From assembly GCF_024763615.1 (NCBI RefSeq), contig NC_077222.1, forward strand, positions 15,934,001 to 15,998,000: DNA of 64,000 nucleotides. The letters run 5' to 3'. Under the pieces are notes generated by a model that had not been told where the DNA came from, made no database searches, and saw only the letters and a list, made by a program, of their open reading frames with translations. The first letter of the stretch is position 1, and every line of letters starts with the position of its first letter. Source of the stretch: Phlebotomus papatasi (lineage: Eukaryota > Arthropoda > Insecta > Diptera > Psychodidae). Positions 11,511-24,900 of the stretch are shown here, in pieces. The position numbers were made by a program, and so were the translations under genes.

Positions 11511-11665
11511 AACCCTTTAAGGACGAGAAGGTCAAAAATTGAGGATCAGAAAAAATCATTTTTTCTAACTTTTTAGAGCAAAATACAACTTTAGACACTT
11601 TAGAAGACCGTAGGAAAAGTTTCATTTTTGGGTCACCGGTGACCCAATCGTCCTTAAAGTGTTAA
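11511..11665. repeat. Foldback with TTAAGGACGA termini
   Basis: CCCTTTAAGGACGAGAAGGTC at the left is mirrored by GACCCAATCGTCCTTAAAG at the right, next to GTTAA. The left side reads ATAA where TTAA would be expected, so a TTAA duplication is only suggested. It abuts a family B copy. Confidence 0.6.
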
Positions 11666-11996
11666 AAAAAAGAAACCACAAATTTTCTTCATTTTAGAGA
11701 GAAAATCGATAAAATTGAACATTTATTTAGAAGAAAAGCCCTTAAAACGTTAACAAATAGGTTTGATATCTGAAATTTCTTAAGTAAAAGAAATTCGCTC
11801 AAGTTATTTAGATCTTAAAAACCATTATTTTCACTGCAAGTTAAAAAAAAAGCATAAAAGAAATTCATTTCAATTAAATACTGAGTAGAAAAAAACAAAC
11901 AAATTAATCATTTGTTTCTCAGTGTTATCTGCAGTATTATTTGCTCTTGAAACTTCAACAAAAACTTTAAGAAAAAAGTAGCATGTAACACTAAAT

Positions 11997-12002
11997 TTTA
12001 TT
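11997..12002 (-). terminator. Candidate ARIP4 poly(A) signal
   Basis: AATAAA on the minus strand, about 310 bp after the ARIP4 stop. It is the closest canonical hexamer that I noticed downstream of the stop. Confidence 0.35.
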
Positions 12003-12315
12003 TTCTGCTCGATTGTAGTATAAACTTTTTTTTAAATTTTTTAAACCCAATTTGGATTATTTGATGGAATTCAAAAAAATTGATATTCTGTAAGAATATG
12101 CTCTCATATAGGAATTATTAAATGTGTAAACTTTTACGAAGGATAATTTCAAAAAAATATTTTAAAAAAGAAAAATAAACTTTGAAGAGAGATATCTCTA
12201 AAAAAAAAGATATTTTTTGAGTAAGGGAATTCAGTGCGTAGAATTTTCTGTCCACTGACTGCAAATGGATCAACAGTAGAGGGATTTATCGGGCAAAACA
12301 GCCCGAAGAAAGGGT

Positions 12316-12926
12316 TTACTGCCATTGGGAATTGGTCTGGGGCGCCTGACCAGCCGGCGCGGGATACACGGGGTAATTGTAGGGGGGATTCCCATAGGAA
12401 TTCCCAGGATATTGAGGATCATGGGGAGCAGGCGGTGGGACTGGTGGCAGTGCCGAAGGAAGGGGCTGATATCGGGAGGGATCATAGTCCCCGGAAGATG
12501 GATACGAATGGGTGGCAGCCGGAGCAGGAGGATGATAGTATCCACCCGGAGGCGGATTGTACGTGTAGGATGAATTTTGCTGTGGTGGCAAATACGACGA
12601 ATTCTGATACTGTCCTCCAGCATAATTAGCCGGTGGCAAGTGACCGGAATCTGGATGATTGGGTGGTGCAGGAGGAGGATTCGTAAAGGTTGGGGTATTA
12701 TCGGGACGATGAAAGGCTGATCCTGTAACAGGAGCTTGTGGTGCTGCATTGTAAGCAGATGGAGGAGGAGCCTCGTACGGTGCATAATTTGATTGTTGTG
12801 ACTGCGTTGATGGTGCAAAAGTTGCACTTGACGCCATTGGAACTTCAGGAGCTGTCGTAGGTGCCGGATAATTTGCTGCCTCAACAACTGGAGTCTGTGG
12901 CACTGTCTGACTTTGTCTGTAATGGC
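12316..12926 (-). CDS. ARIP4: ARIP4 coding exon 5 (C terminus)
   Basis: Joined in phase 1 after TTTCAG to read G|HYRQSQTVPQTPVVEAANYP. The 202 residues are rich in P, Y, A and S with PPP and YP words, ending AGQAPQTNSQWQ and a TAA stop. No fold is predicted by eye. Its place as the last exon rests on splice phase and composition, not on family similarity. It is bracketed by two inverted copies of element E, at 9931 and 13830. Confidence 0.8.
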
Positions 12927-15900
12927 CTGAAAGAGAAATGCTCAAGATATTCCACAAAACACAAACCTAATTCACAAAGAATCTACTAAACATCCAAAAA
13001 TTTGTACAAGAAAAAAAAAACCTAAAACAGATTAAACCAAAACACAAATTTTAAACAAAACACAAGAATATTAAAAGAGTCAATTTATAATTTTTATTAA
13101 ATCAATTTAGTTTTTGCTTAAAAATATTTTATAAACAAATTAAATTCAAAGGGTTCAGCACTATAATAAGAAAACTTAAATAAAAATTAAGTGAATATAT
13201 ACAAGGCTTTTAGAGGTTTCACGATAATGTAATTTGGCAAATTTTGATGTTATACTAGACCAAATGGCCCTTGGCTAAATAAATTAAGTGAGCTAGACGG
13301 TTTTGTTTCAAAAACAGCCTTTTCTTGCTCTGAGTGACAGAAAATATTGACACTTTTTCCTCCGCATGGGGGCGTTATTTTCTCTCACGGATGGCGCTGG
13401 CAACTGTTCTCAATTTATTTTAAAAATATCCAAAGTTTTTATTAAAAAATTCAGCCACGAACATTTTTTTTCATTTCTGTACAGAGTTTACCAGGGGCAT
13501 GACATTTCCTATGTTTCCCATATGTTTCTAGTAAGCCGAAAAAACTTTTGAGTTTATTAGCTGTTTTCTGCCATTGTATAATGATTTAGCAAAAATACTA
13601 ATACAAAATAAAAGCCAACTTAATAGCGAAGAGGCAACCGAAAACTCTAAATTGGCAACCTACGCAGTTTTGGAGATATCTCGTGAAATGTGTACGAAAA
13701 CGGAAAAAATTACACTAAAACCGGTCGCATTTTTCAGAGCTAATATCATCCCCCTGGAGTTTACAATTCGCGCAAAGACTTTCAAACAAAACGATTTAAG
13801 TAAGTAAGCCATGTCAGTTCCTAAAGTTTATCCCTGTAGCCGATCGGCCGCACAATTTCACAGTAACAGAAAATTCCCTGGAATTCGTCTTCTATTTTTC
13901 CGCGAGAGTTTCCGTGGAAATAAACGCTAATATTCCGCTTGGAATTCTGCGGAGTTATCAGCTTTTTTTCGCGTGGATTTCCTGGAAAAAAAGTCCGAGA
14001 AATTTTCTTGCAACATTTCTGAGAGCATTCCCTGAAAATTGTTTCAAAATTTCCTTTGAATATTCCGAGTATATTTTCTGATATCTTTCCGACCAAGATG
14101 GAAGTAATGGAACTAAGCGCGAAAATTCTGCAATTATTTTTCGCCCTAACGCTATAATTCTTGCAAGCTAGACATAATCAAATGCAGGATATGGTAGCAA
14201 TATTTTCAATTCAAAAGTAGAACAATTGAGTGTTCGTTCGTCTGATAGATGAACACTCTCCAAGTTCTAAGATGCCAATTGGCACTGATCGTCCATATTT
14301 GTGGATGTTTTTTTCTGGAAATTCTATATGAAAGTTCCACGAAATTTTTAATCAATTTTTGGAAATATTTTGAAGAAAAATATATTTAAAAAAATCCACT
14401 GGAAAAGTCGTGGAATTTCGTAATATTAAACCACGAAAGCCTCTAAGGCCGTTGTATGGAGAATTTTGTTGGAGTTCCGCAAACGTCCTTGGAACGCTAG
14501 GAAGAAATTTAGCGTCAAATTCCATCTCGGAAGCTTACGCGGATTTTGAGCGGTAAAATCCAGGGAATTCCACGCGGATTTTTAGCGGTAAAATCAGCGG
14601 ACATGGCAGAAAAGGCTGCTGGAAATCCAGTGGAATCCCTGCGGCCGTTGGCTATAGGGTAATTGTTAAAGGTCCCCATAGCAAACTTCTGCGGAAATTC
14701 CATTGGAAATTTTGCGTCAAATTCTGCTCATTCCATGGAATTTGGAAGCTAAATTTCCGCAGTCTTCCATGGAATTTTTTCAAGGAGAGGCCATGGAAAA
14801 TTTGAACAATATTCCATGGAAATCTAGCGTCACTTTCTAGTGGAAGTCCATGAAAAGTTTATATGGAAAATTACACGTGAAATGTCCGCGGATTCTACTG
14901 AAATTTTCCATGGAATATTCCAGAAGTTTTCCTATGGATTTTCCATGAATTTTACCGCAACACGTCCCCTTTTTTGTAGGAAAATTCCTGCTTATTTCCT
15001 GGGGAAAATACAAGGAATAATTCCACGGAAAATTCCACTACCTTTCCATACAGTTTTCTAAGAAAATTCCACACGTTTGTTTCTTCGCTTTACCGCTAGA
15101 CAATGTTTGTGGTGCTACAAAATAGATTAATTATTTTGCTCGAAAATTTTATGCAAAGATCTTTAGATATATGCGAGAAAATCGAATGCCAATATAGCCT
15201 CACAGCTCAAAGTAACCCGAGCTCCCCCTATCAGTACCTACAAAATGGACCTAGTTCCATTTCTAGAAAGGTTAGACCACCTTCCATATATTTTTGTCTA
15301 ATAGCCCTTTCAGTCTATAGTTGATTTTTATAACTCCAGTAGACTCTCGCAAATTTGGCTCTTTTAAGATCGGGCTACATTTTAATTCGGGCAGCGGTTA
15401 CATTTGAAAAAAGTTTGTTGTCATTTTTCAAGTTTGATTATGATTATCAAATGAATCAAATATGCTCAAATTTGGCGTGATTTGTCTTAGTTTTGATGTG
15501 ATTTTGCATTATTGAGGGATTTTCATGCAATTTATGTTATATATGAGTGTGTAAACTCAATATTTATATGCACATGAATAAAAAATCGTTGCATTTCAAA
15601 ACGTTTGTCGCCCGAATTTCTGTCTAATTCGGCTGACATTTCGGTCCCATATGCCCGAATTTGAGAGAGTCTACTGTATCGACTTATTTAGTTCAGTTAT
15701 CAAACATTAATCCATGACAACACCAATTGTCTCGTACACGGTAAAAAATTTCGCCATATATTTGTTCCAAAAATTAGCTCGTCCACGGACACCATAATTT
15801 TTGGCACAATCTTGTTCATTTTACGAGACTCAAAAAGATAATCAATATTAGTAACGAATTTGTTCCAAAAAGTAGCTCGTCCACGAACACCGACAATTTT

Positions 15901-18900
15901 TGGAATAAATTTGTATCTTCTAGGAGAAATAAAAAGATATTCAATATTAGTAACGAATTTGTTCCAAAAAATAGTTCGTCTAGTATAAAATCGTATCCCT
16001 CCTCTCACACTCAGTAACCCGTCACCAACGAAGCGAGGAGAACGCCAAATCTGTGGAAATTTTCGTGCTACATAGTTTCACTTTTTTTAATTGCTGCCAG
16101 CACTCGCATATGATTTCGTCATGCACGCTTCTCTTAAAACATTCTTAAATTGATTTTTATTTGATGTTCCTTATGAACTTTCGTCACCGAAATCCATCTC
16201 GACTGAAGTATAGGTCTTAACTGTAAGACGAAATCACTTACACGAATTTGTTCCCGACAATGGGAACAAAAAGATTCCCCATATGAGTAACAAGTTCGTT
16301 CCAAAAATTACCTCGTCCACGGCATATGTTTCTAGCGAGCCGAAAAAACTTTAGAATTTATTCGGTGTTTTCTGTTATTGTGGAATAAATTTTCAAAAAG
16401 TACAAATACAAAATAAAAGCCAATTTAATAACGAAGAGGCAACCGAAAACCCTAAATTGGCAACCTACGTGGTTTTGGAGATATCCCGTGAAATGTGTAC
16501 GAAAACAGGGAAAAAATTACACTAAAACCGGTAGCATTTTTCAGAGCTAATGTCATCCCCCTGGTCCACGGACACCGAAAATTTTTAAAACAAATATGTT
16601 ACAGATGTTGGAATAATATTGTTATAAAAATGTACCAATTTGTTTCTCACAGTAGAAACAAAACAGCCGAGTGCAACAAATTCTATTCCAACTTTCAGGA
16701 ACAAATTTGTATAAAACGTAAAAAACTCAAATTTGTAGACATTCCAGCGTATCAAAACGGTTCCTAAAGAAGACTCTAACAAAATTGTAACTATATTTCG
16801 TAACAAAACTGTAAAAAAAACTTTTTGGAACAAATATCTTCTCTATGTACAAATTGATTCAAAAAACAAAATTTGTTTCAAGGTAAATTTGTTCCAATAT
16901 TTTGGTCAGTGTCCAAAAGTTTTTACCGTGTACAATACACCATTTCATATTTAGCCGATACACTTTATCTCCTTTTAAAGGGAGGAGAAATTTGAAAATT
17001 TTGCAAAAATTAATAAAAAATGAATAAAAAATTTACTACTATCGACTTATTTAGTTCAGTTATCAAACATTTATCCATGACAACACCAATTATCTCGTAC
17101 AACACACCATTTCATATTTAGCCGAGACACTTTGTCTCCTTTTAAAGGGAGGAGAAAAATTTCGAAATTTTGCAAAAATTAATTTAAAAAAAAATTGAGA
17201 CATCAAAATTTGCCAAAATCCTGTACCAATTCCCAACCACCAAAAATTTACTATTTCCTGTATCTCTTACCTCCAAAATGTCCGGGAGTTGAATCCTTGT
17301 GCCTGGAATTTAGCTGTTGCGCCGATTGATTCTGGTAGGAATTGGGCTCAAGCGGTGTAGTGTAGTAGGGAGGATGACTGGGATTGTACTGCCCAGGCAG
17401 AAGATGTTGCTGATTCTGTGCATTCCCTGTCACTTCTGGCGGTCCATTGGTACCTTTTGGCGACTTTGGCGTGGAAACTTTCCTCGCCGGTGAATCTGGC
17501 TTGCCATCGACAATTGGCAATGCTGGACTTTTGCTATTGGCTTTCCGGCGATTTCGTGGCTTGGGCTGTTTGGCCTTAGTTGGATTGCCAATGGGATTAA
17601 TAATGGGTAATTGAGGTGTTTGGGGATTTGTTGGACTCAATGGAGCACTATTGGTGATATTTGACAATGATGCCTTGTACATTGACTTTGACTCATCAAT
17701 AGCCGATGTCGTACGTTCTAGGCAACTCAGGCTACTCTGTTGGTAGTCCCCAGTGGGATTTCCGTAGGATTCGAAAGTTGTGGAGCTAGATCTGTAAGTT
17801 GGTGGTTGTTTGTAGTACGGTGACATTTGGGATTGATGCTGAACCGGGGGCATACGATGATGGACTGTGGGAGATTTTAGACGATATCCGGCTTTTGTCG
17901 GAAATTGTGGATTTGAGGCTGGAGCAGGATAATTCTGCTGGGGTGGCATTTGTTGGGTCATTCCGTAATTGAGGGGTTTCTTGCTTCTCCCGATGAGATT
18001 TGGTTTATAGACAGTTTTCTGCCTCATTGGAGGATCATTGTCATCATCAATGGTGATTGTGGGTGGAATAGGTGGATTCTGGCTATTTGGGGGCGGTGGA
18101 AAGGATGTCTGAGTAGCCGACGGATTGCCCGGAGGCATTTGCCCAGGTGCATTGTAGGGATTTTGCGGTTGATGGGACATTTGTTGATGATGAGAGTAAT
18201 ACTGTGATTGCCCATGATTCCCATAATTGTAATGTTGCTGATACGGTGGATATTGATGGTAGCCCTGATTGGCATATGGACCACTGTCAAATGTCCCCGG
18301 AACAGGACGTTTTCCACCATCTGATTCTGCCGGATCAGGTGATAGCATAATGACATCATCGGAATTTTTATCCATTTCACTCCCATCACTGCTATTCCCC
18401 TTAATTTTCCCATCAATCTTCTGCTGCCCGAGAGTTGCGTACGGTGCGTAATTGTTATTCATGCCCCCTTGATTGATTGCCTCATTAGGTGCTGGACGTA
18501 TTGTTGCCGATCCTTGATCCACAAAATTTCCCTGATTCCCAATACTAGGCCCCAAATATTTTCCCCCACCAAATCCACCTGAATTTCCCTCAGAAGAAGA
18601 ACTCTTATTATTTTCACTTCCTTCACGCTGAAATTGATTGATATCCTGCATTTTTGTCCCTGGGAAATCATCCAGACTCTCACTACCATTTCCCACATCT
18701 TTATCCAAATCAATAACCCTATCATCTTCACCTGCATTTGGCATATTTTGTCCAGCAAGTGCCAATGTTTCACTATCACTCATTTCTTGACCCATTGGCA
18801 AACTCTTCTTCTCACAATCCTGCTTACCCTCCTTCCCATAATTCATCTTATACGCCGTCCTAATGGCAATAATCTTTCCAGTCTCTAATTGCATATAAAT

Positions 18901-21900
18901 ACCTTTTGGTGACTTCAGTACCATCACCTTTTGTCCAGCCTTTAAGACAATATTTGACTTTTCTGAGGAACTCGTGGGAATAACAACATCAAGTGGTAAC
19001 GTCATTTCCTGTGCCGTCATTCCCTGCCTCTGCCACACTTCAGCCGGTATCCACCGTGTTTGGCGATTCATCATATTTTGACGACACGTGGGATCATTCA
19101 TTACCGCCTGCATAGGACGAACCTGTTGGCACAACAATCCCCCCTTTTTCACTCTCTGACTTGCAAAAATTACCTCCCAATAAAAATATTGCTCTTTTTT
19201 TTATTTCTATCTTTGACTGTTGACGTCAAAACTTTAGTTTTACTTGCCATTTCGCACATTTAAAAAAAATCAATTGATTACAGTCATTTAAAACAAAGAA
19301 AATACCTTCGAGAATATACATTTCATAGATCATTTTTCATCCAGTGCTATTTATTTAACCTGCTTCATTCACACTGAAGACAATGGTAAAGTAATTTAGG
19401 GTAGGGTAAGTCTGCCAAATTCCGGCCAGCTTGCAATTTCGTCCACCTTTTTTGTTCATTGAATTTCCATAAATTTTTACTTTTTACATACTCTAGAGAT
19501 TATACAATGCGAAAGAGTAGCAAAAAATGTAGCTTTGACAAACGAGAAGACGTGAAAAAGATATTGGAAGAATTCCCGAAGGGCAAGGAACTATGAGAAT
19601 GAAGGTGGCCGAAATAGAGCACCAAAGCTATGTCTACATTTTTATTCATTTTAAAAAGTATTAAGAATGATTTTAGAGTAAATAAAGACGGTAAACCCTT
19701 TACAAGGTGTTGGGGTCGTCGTCAAATCGAGTGGACTATATTTTTTTTGGTAAATGCTTTTATTTTGTAGTCGTCTTACAGCCGGCGAGACACGGCTAAT
19801 TCCCGAGTAGATCTAGTAGAGCTAATAAGGATTGATTAAAAGTCGCCCTAAGTGCTAAATAAATCGTCTTTGTCTATACCTAATAAGACTTCAATCTTGT
19901 TCTCGATATCACCTAATATCTATTGAATCCGTCTGTCTCTATTTAATCAACCTATCGCAAAGAAAAGAAATACCCTCTTAGATTCAATAGATAACATAAT
20001 TTCACAACATAATTACTCGAGAAAATAACCAAAATTCTGTAGTCGTCGTCGTCACGCGTGTCTCGCCATTAAAGTCACAAAATGAAAACAGAATGCCGGA
20101 AGGGCCTAAATTACAATGCCAAAAATATTAATTCATAAAATTTCCGTCAGATGGCGTTCTGTCCACAACACAAGGTTCCAAGCAACACTCTTTCAAAAAA
20201 AAAAGAATAAAAAATCAATTTGTATTTAAAATACAGTGCTGTCTCGCTATATGCACAGTTTGGGTACTTTTTTTGACAGTTCTCTCTTTGAATATGCACA
20301 ACTTTTTTTTGAAATTCCCAACGGTTTTTTTCTTTCTTTTAATAAATTATCATTTTTTTATTGTTCTAGAATTTCCCGTGTTAATTTAAATATAATATGA
20401 AACAGAAAATATAAAATTAAGATATTTAAAAACGAGAAAAATTAGTTACCAAGAAAATAATTGTCTTTATTACTTTGTCAAAATGTAAACAAATTGATTT
20501 TGAATGCAACCGACACAAAAACTGTGCATATAGAGAGTGTGCATATAGAGAGACAGCACTGTATAACATTTCAAACTTGACACTTTGACGCTTGCCTGCA
20601 ACTATGCCGAAATTTGGCACACTTACCCTATAATCATTTTAATCAGTTCTTTTTTTCTCTCAATATTGAACAGGGGAAAAACTTATTTCGTCAAAACACA
20701 AAAAAAAATTATAAAAAAGAATCTTAAGAGATTATGCTTAGTACTGATCATTAGACTCTCTAGATAATTCAAAGAGTAAGAGCATAATATATTTGGTTAA
20801 AAAAAAAACCTTTAAAAATTAATTACATGAAATTTCCTGATGTTTTCATTCTAGGAGGCATAAACTTTTTTTTTGTTTGGCATAAACATTTAATTGAGAA
20901 ACTCAAAAATGCTCCAGCATACTTCTTATATCAGGAAAATCCTTTTGCATTCTTATTCTTCGTCTGAATATTAGAAGAACTGCAATACTGCAATTTATAG
21001 TTCAATCAAATTTTGAGCGCAAAAAGAAGTGCTTGAACTCATGACTTTAAATGCTATATCTGAAAAGTACTATCGCAACATTTACCGTGTAGCGGTTCTC
21101 GACCGTTTTGAACCGATTCACAAATCACTCAAAACATTGCCTAAAATTCTTTAAGAGTAATACAATTGAATTTACCGATAAAAATTAGTTATAAACCGGT
21201 TCAGAACCGATTAGAACCGGTTTAAAGCCTGCCAAGAATTCCAAAAGCTGTCCAAAGAGCGCGAATATGCTCCTATGTAATTGAAAAATACGCTCTCTTC
21301 TAAAGCCTTTTTAACTCTTGATTTTGATAACCGTATTAACACTAACCCTACCAAGACCCGGTCAAGTTGACCGGGGTTTAAAATTAACACATATTTAAAC
21401 GATACAATGTCGCTAACAAACTTTATGAATTTCTTAAAATATGCATGTAAAATATATTTTTCAATGTTTAAATTTTAATTTTTTGCTTTTTTCCAAGACA
21501 AATTTGTTGAGTATTCTATCCCACCGTGGCTTGTAATTTGACCAAAAAACGACTAAAGACGGTCGGTAGGTTTAGTGTTCAGAATGATTCGTATATGGAG
21601 AAAATGTTCACCTGGATATTCTGTAAACCATATCCAAAAATGAAAAAAAGCACGATGCGTTTTCGAGCAAACCAGAAGAACATAATTTTGGTGGAGAAGG
21701 GGCGGGCTAGGCGGACAAAGAGGGGCATGTTAACCCATTCAGTCAATATACCAGAAATACTTGAGATAGAATATTCATATTTTGGGATTAGTTTCCTACA
21801 GATTAGTAGATGAATTTTTTGAAAAGAAATTTTTTTTATCTCATATGGGGGCGCGAAGAGCCGCCCTCAAACACGCGTCTTAACGGTCACTGAATTTAAA

Positions 21901-24900
21901 TTCTGTACATTAATTCACTACAAACTTTATTGATTTAGATAGAGTAACTAGAGTAACATCTCTCGGCTTAAGTTATAAGGGCATTATTCTTAAAGGCATT
22001 AAGAATCTCACCCAAAATACACTGATCTAGATTTATCTGTCCATTTTTCAACCTAATGGTGTCATATTTGGGTCCATTGGAAAGGTCTTGAAGTTTCTGA
22101 TAAATCTAAACTGATTCTAATAGGTTATGAGCCGGTAGTGAACCGATTATGTACCGATAAGTATTCTTTGACCGAAAATCAATTGCCTTAATCCAGTAAC
22201 CTATTTGAAACAATCTTTCAAGTGATATCTAAATCGGTTCAAATCGATTGTGAACCGGTGTTGAACCGGTTATGAACCTATAAGTATAGTCAAGTGTGCT
22301 AATCCGGGCGCTTCGCTATCTGGATCGTTTATGCCTAATCCAATTTAAATAATATTTTTATTTTTATTTCCGTAATATAGTCACTATAGTAACATAATAT
22401 AACTATTCAAGTTTGAGAAAAAGCAAAAAAATATTTTATCCATTAAATAAGTGAGTGTAATCGACTCATTTTTTAATCTTGTGCCAGCTGGGTTTTTCAC
22501 TAAAAAATTTTCTACCGGTGATATTTTCGCTAATTTTCCTTGTGAAAAAAGCATTTCAAATCCAAAGGTTTAATTAAAAGTGAATTAGCGAAAAGGTGAC
22601 CCAGTTAGTGCATGCTGACTTATTTCAGTATTATCATTATTTTATAAATTCTCTTTAATGTTTTTGATATTTTTTTTTAGTATTATGTTTCTGAATGAAA
22701 CAGTGAATAATTCTATGGATTTAGAAGAAGTAAAAAAGAATTTTATCAGTACAAAAACAAGCGTTTAAGTAGCACTCTTCGGAAAACGATCCAGTTACCC
22801 CACTTTAATATAATTTTCGTGTGAAAATCAATTCTATTATTCTTAAAAATATTTTGTGTGATCTTTTGAGTGATTCTTTACTTTCTTTGCTTTAAAAAAA
22901 AATTCCATTTTGCTTTCTATGCTTCTTTTTGGCTCTAATTATAAATCTTCATTTAATAGAAATTATTTACGATTACAAATTAATAAAACACTGAGAGAAA
23001 TCCGAAAAAGTTAAAATAACATTCCGGAAATGTTAATTTTACCCTGCAGTATTGATCCGAAATCGGTGTAAATATTACCCTTTTTAGGTGTATTAGGGGT
23101 TAAATTAACCCTTTTTCATGTTAATTTTACCCTTAAAAAGGTGTAAAATTAACATTAAAAAATGTCGATATATTTTTACACCTAAAAAGTGTTAAAGTTA
23201 CGAGGAAAAAAGTTAACCGCACCCTCTTTTTTTTTCTCAGAGAATACTGTTCGAAAAACCAATGCCATCTGTGTTGTTAAAATTGAATTGCTTCCCCGGT
23301 AACTAATTTTAAAATGAGAGTAAAAGCGAAACAAATAATTTATACCTTTAGACCTTTTAAAGTGTTTTAAACTCATTAAAATGTGTTTAAGTACCACGCA
23401 TTGCCGAGATTTTTTGCGTATTTAAACGTTATAAAAAAAAGTCGTTAAAACGTAATGGTAATTTTACGATCAAGGCATTAATTTTATGTAGATGAATGGA
23501 ACATTATGCTTCAAGTACAATCATTGAGAAAAATTTCCAAGTGAAAAAGATAGTGTAATTTTTATGTTACAGATTATTTCGTATTTTTTTTTAAATATTC
23601 CAGAGGATGAGAATGCATTTCCATTATTTTCAGTGTGAACGAAACTCTTCTAGAAATATTTTACTTAAGAGCACTGGGATTAAAATGTATCAAAAGAAGC
23701 AATAAAATTTAGATTATTAAGTTTTTTTTTTTTTACTTTTTTTGAGGACAAATTTGATATTTGAATAAATAATTTGAGCAATTTAAATAAAATGGAACTC
23801 ACCGAAGCGACAGGGCGATGAACTATTGATCCATCGGGTGTCCTAATCGCACGATACTGAGTTCCCACGCTGTTGTATCCATAACTTGGTCTAGCTGAAG
23901 CCTGCTTCTCCAACTCATATCCCCTCTGGGCCAATCTCTTCTCAGCCTGCGACAGCTTCTTCTCTTTTCTGTCCACCAACAAACTCTCATGCTGAAACGG
24001 TTCCTTTGACAGCATCTTCGAGTGTCCTTCGATAATTTTCTGCATCACCAAATCAATAAATTTGTCTTTTGAATCCGAGAAATCCTTCTCGTCCGTATCC
24101 TTTTCATCGTCCCAGCACAAACTAGTGACTTCTTTAATCGACAGATGTGCATCGGGATTGCATTCGTCCACAACACGATCGGACATTCCTTGCTTATTCA
24201 CTTGCCGATCATAAATCTTCTTCTCCAGACAATTATCCATGACAAGTCGATAGACAAAGCAAGGCTTCTTCTGCCCATACCTGTACACTCGGCAGACAGC
24301 CTGAGTGTCATGGCAGGGATTCCAGCTGGCATCAAAAACAATTACACGATTGGCTCCCACGAGATTGATTCCCAGGGAACCGGCTCGTGTTGACACGAGA
24401 AAGAGATGAATGTTGGGATTGGAATTGAATTCGTTGATTAGTTTTTCCCGATCTAGGGCACTCGTTGAACCATCCAGGCCTGTAACATTAAATATTGATT
24501 TAATGAAGGAAGTCAAGGTGATTACATTTTGGGCGTGTGGTGTACAAAATAAATTAGCTTTACAGAAAAAGATCGAACTTTCCAGTTCTTGAATATTTGC
24601 ATTTATAAGGCTTTATAAAATAAAATTAAGACACAAAAAACAAAAATTATTCCTTCAGATTTTTATTAAATTATTTTTATGTGAATTTAAGACAATTTAA
24701 GAAGTCGAAAATCTTAAAATTCGATATCTTCCAAAGCAATAGAGACCGATATTACAAGTTTTTACTGTACACAGCTTTAAAAGAAAAAATAATCCTCTTT
24801 TTAAAAATATTTTCCCTAAAAGCCTACATTGCATTGGACCTAGTCAGATACAATATCGGCCATAAGTTTCTTGACAAATCTATGTTCGAGAAACCAGATA

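Larger units (their letters stand above)
15677..17185. repeat. Tandem duplication, first copy split by element H
   Basis: A unit starting TCGACTTATTTAGTTCAGTT and running through CACCATTTCATATTTAGCCG and CTCCTTTTAAAGGGAGGAG occurs twice. Copy 1 is 15677-15737 plus 16930-17035; copy 2 is about 17040-17185. It lies 90 bp from ARIP4 exon 4, within the intron. Confidence 0.75.

Noticed and set aside
12234..12887. Long frames overlapping the last ARIP4 exon in other frames
   Set aside because: Shadows of a low-complexity exon; the minus frame with consistent splice phase is the coding one.
17950..18888. Several plus- and minus-strand frames of 60-130 codons
   Set aside because: Antisense or off-frame shadows of ARIP4 exon 4.
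21526..21813. 95-codon frame in an ARIP4 intron
   Set aside because: It crosses the boundary of a TTAA-type MITE, so it cannot be a conserved gene as it stands.
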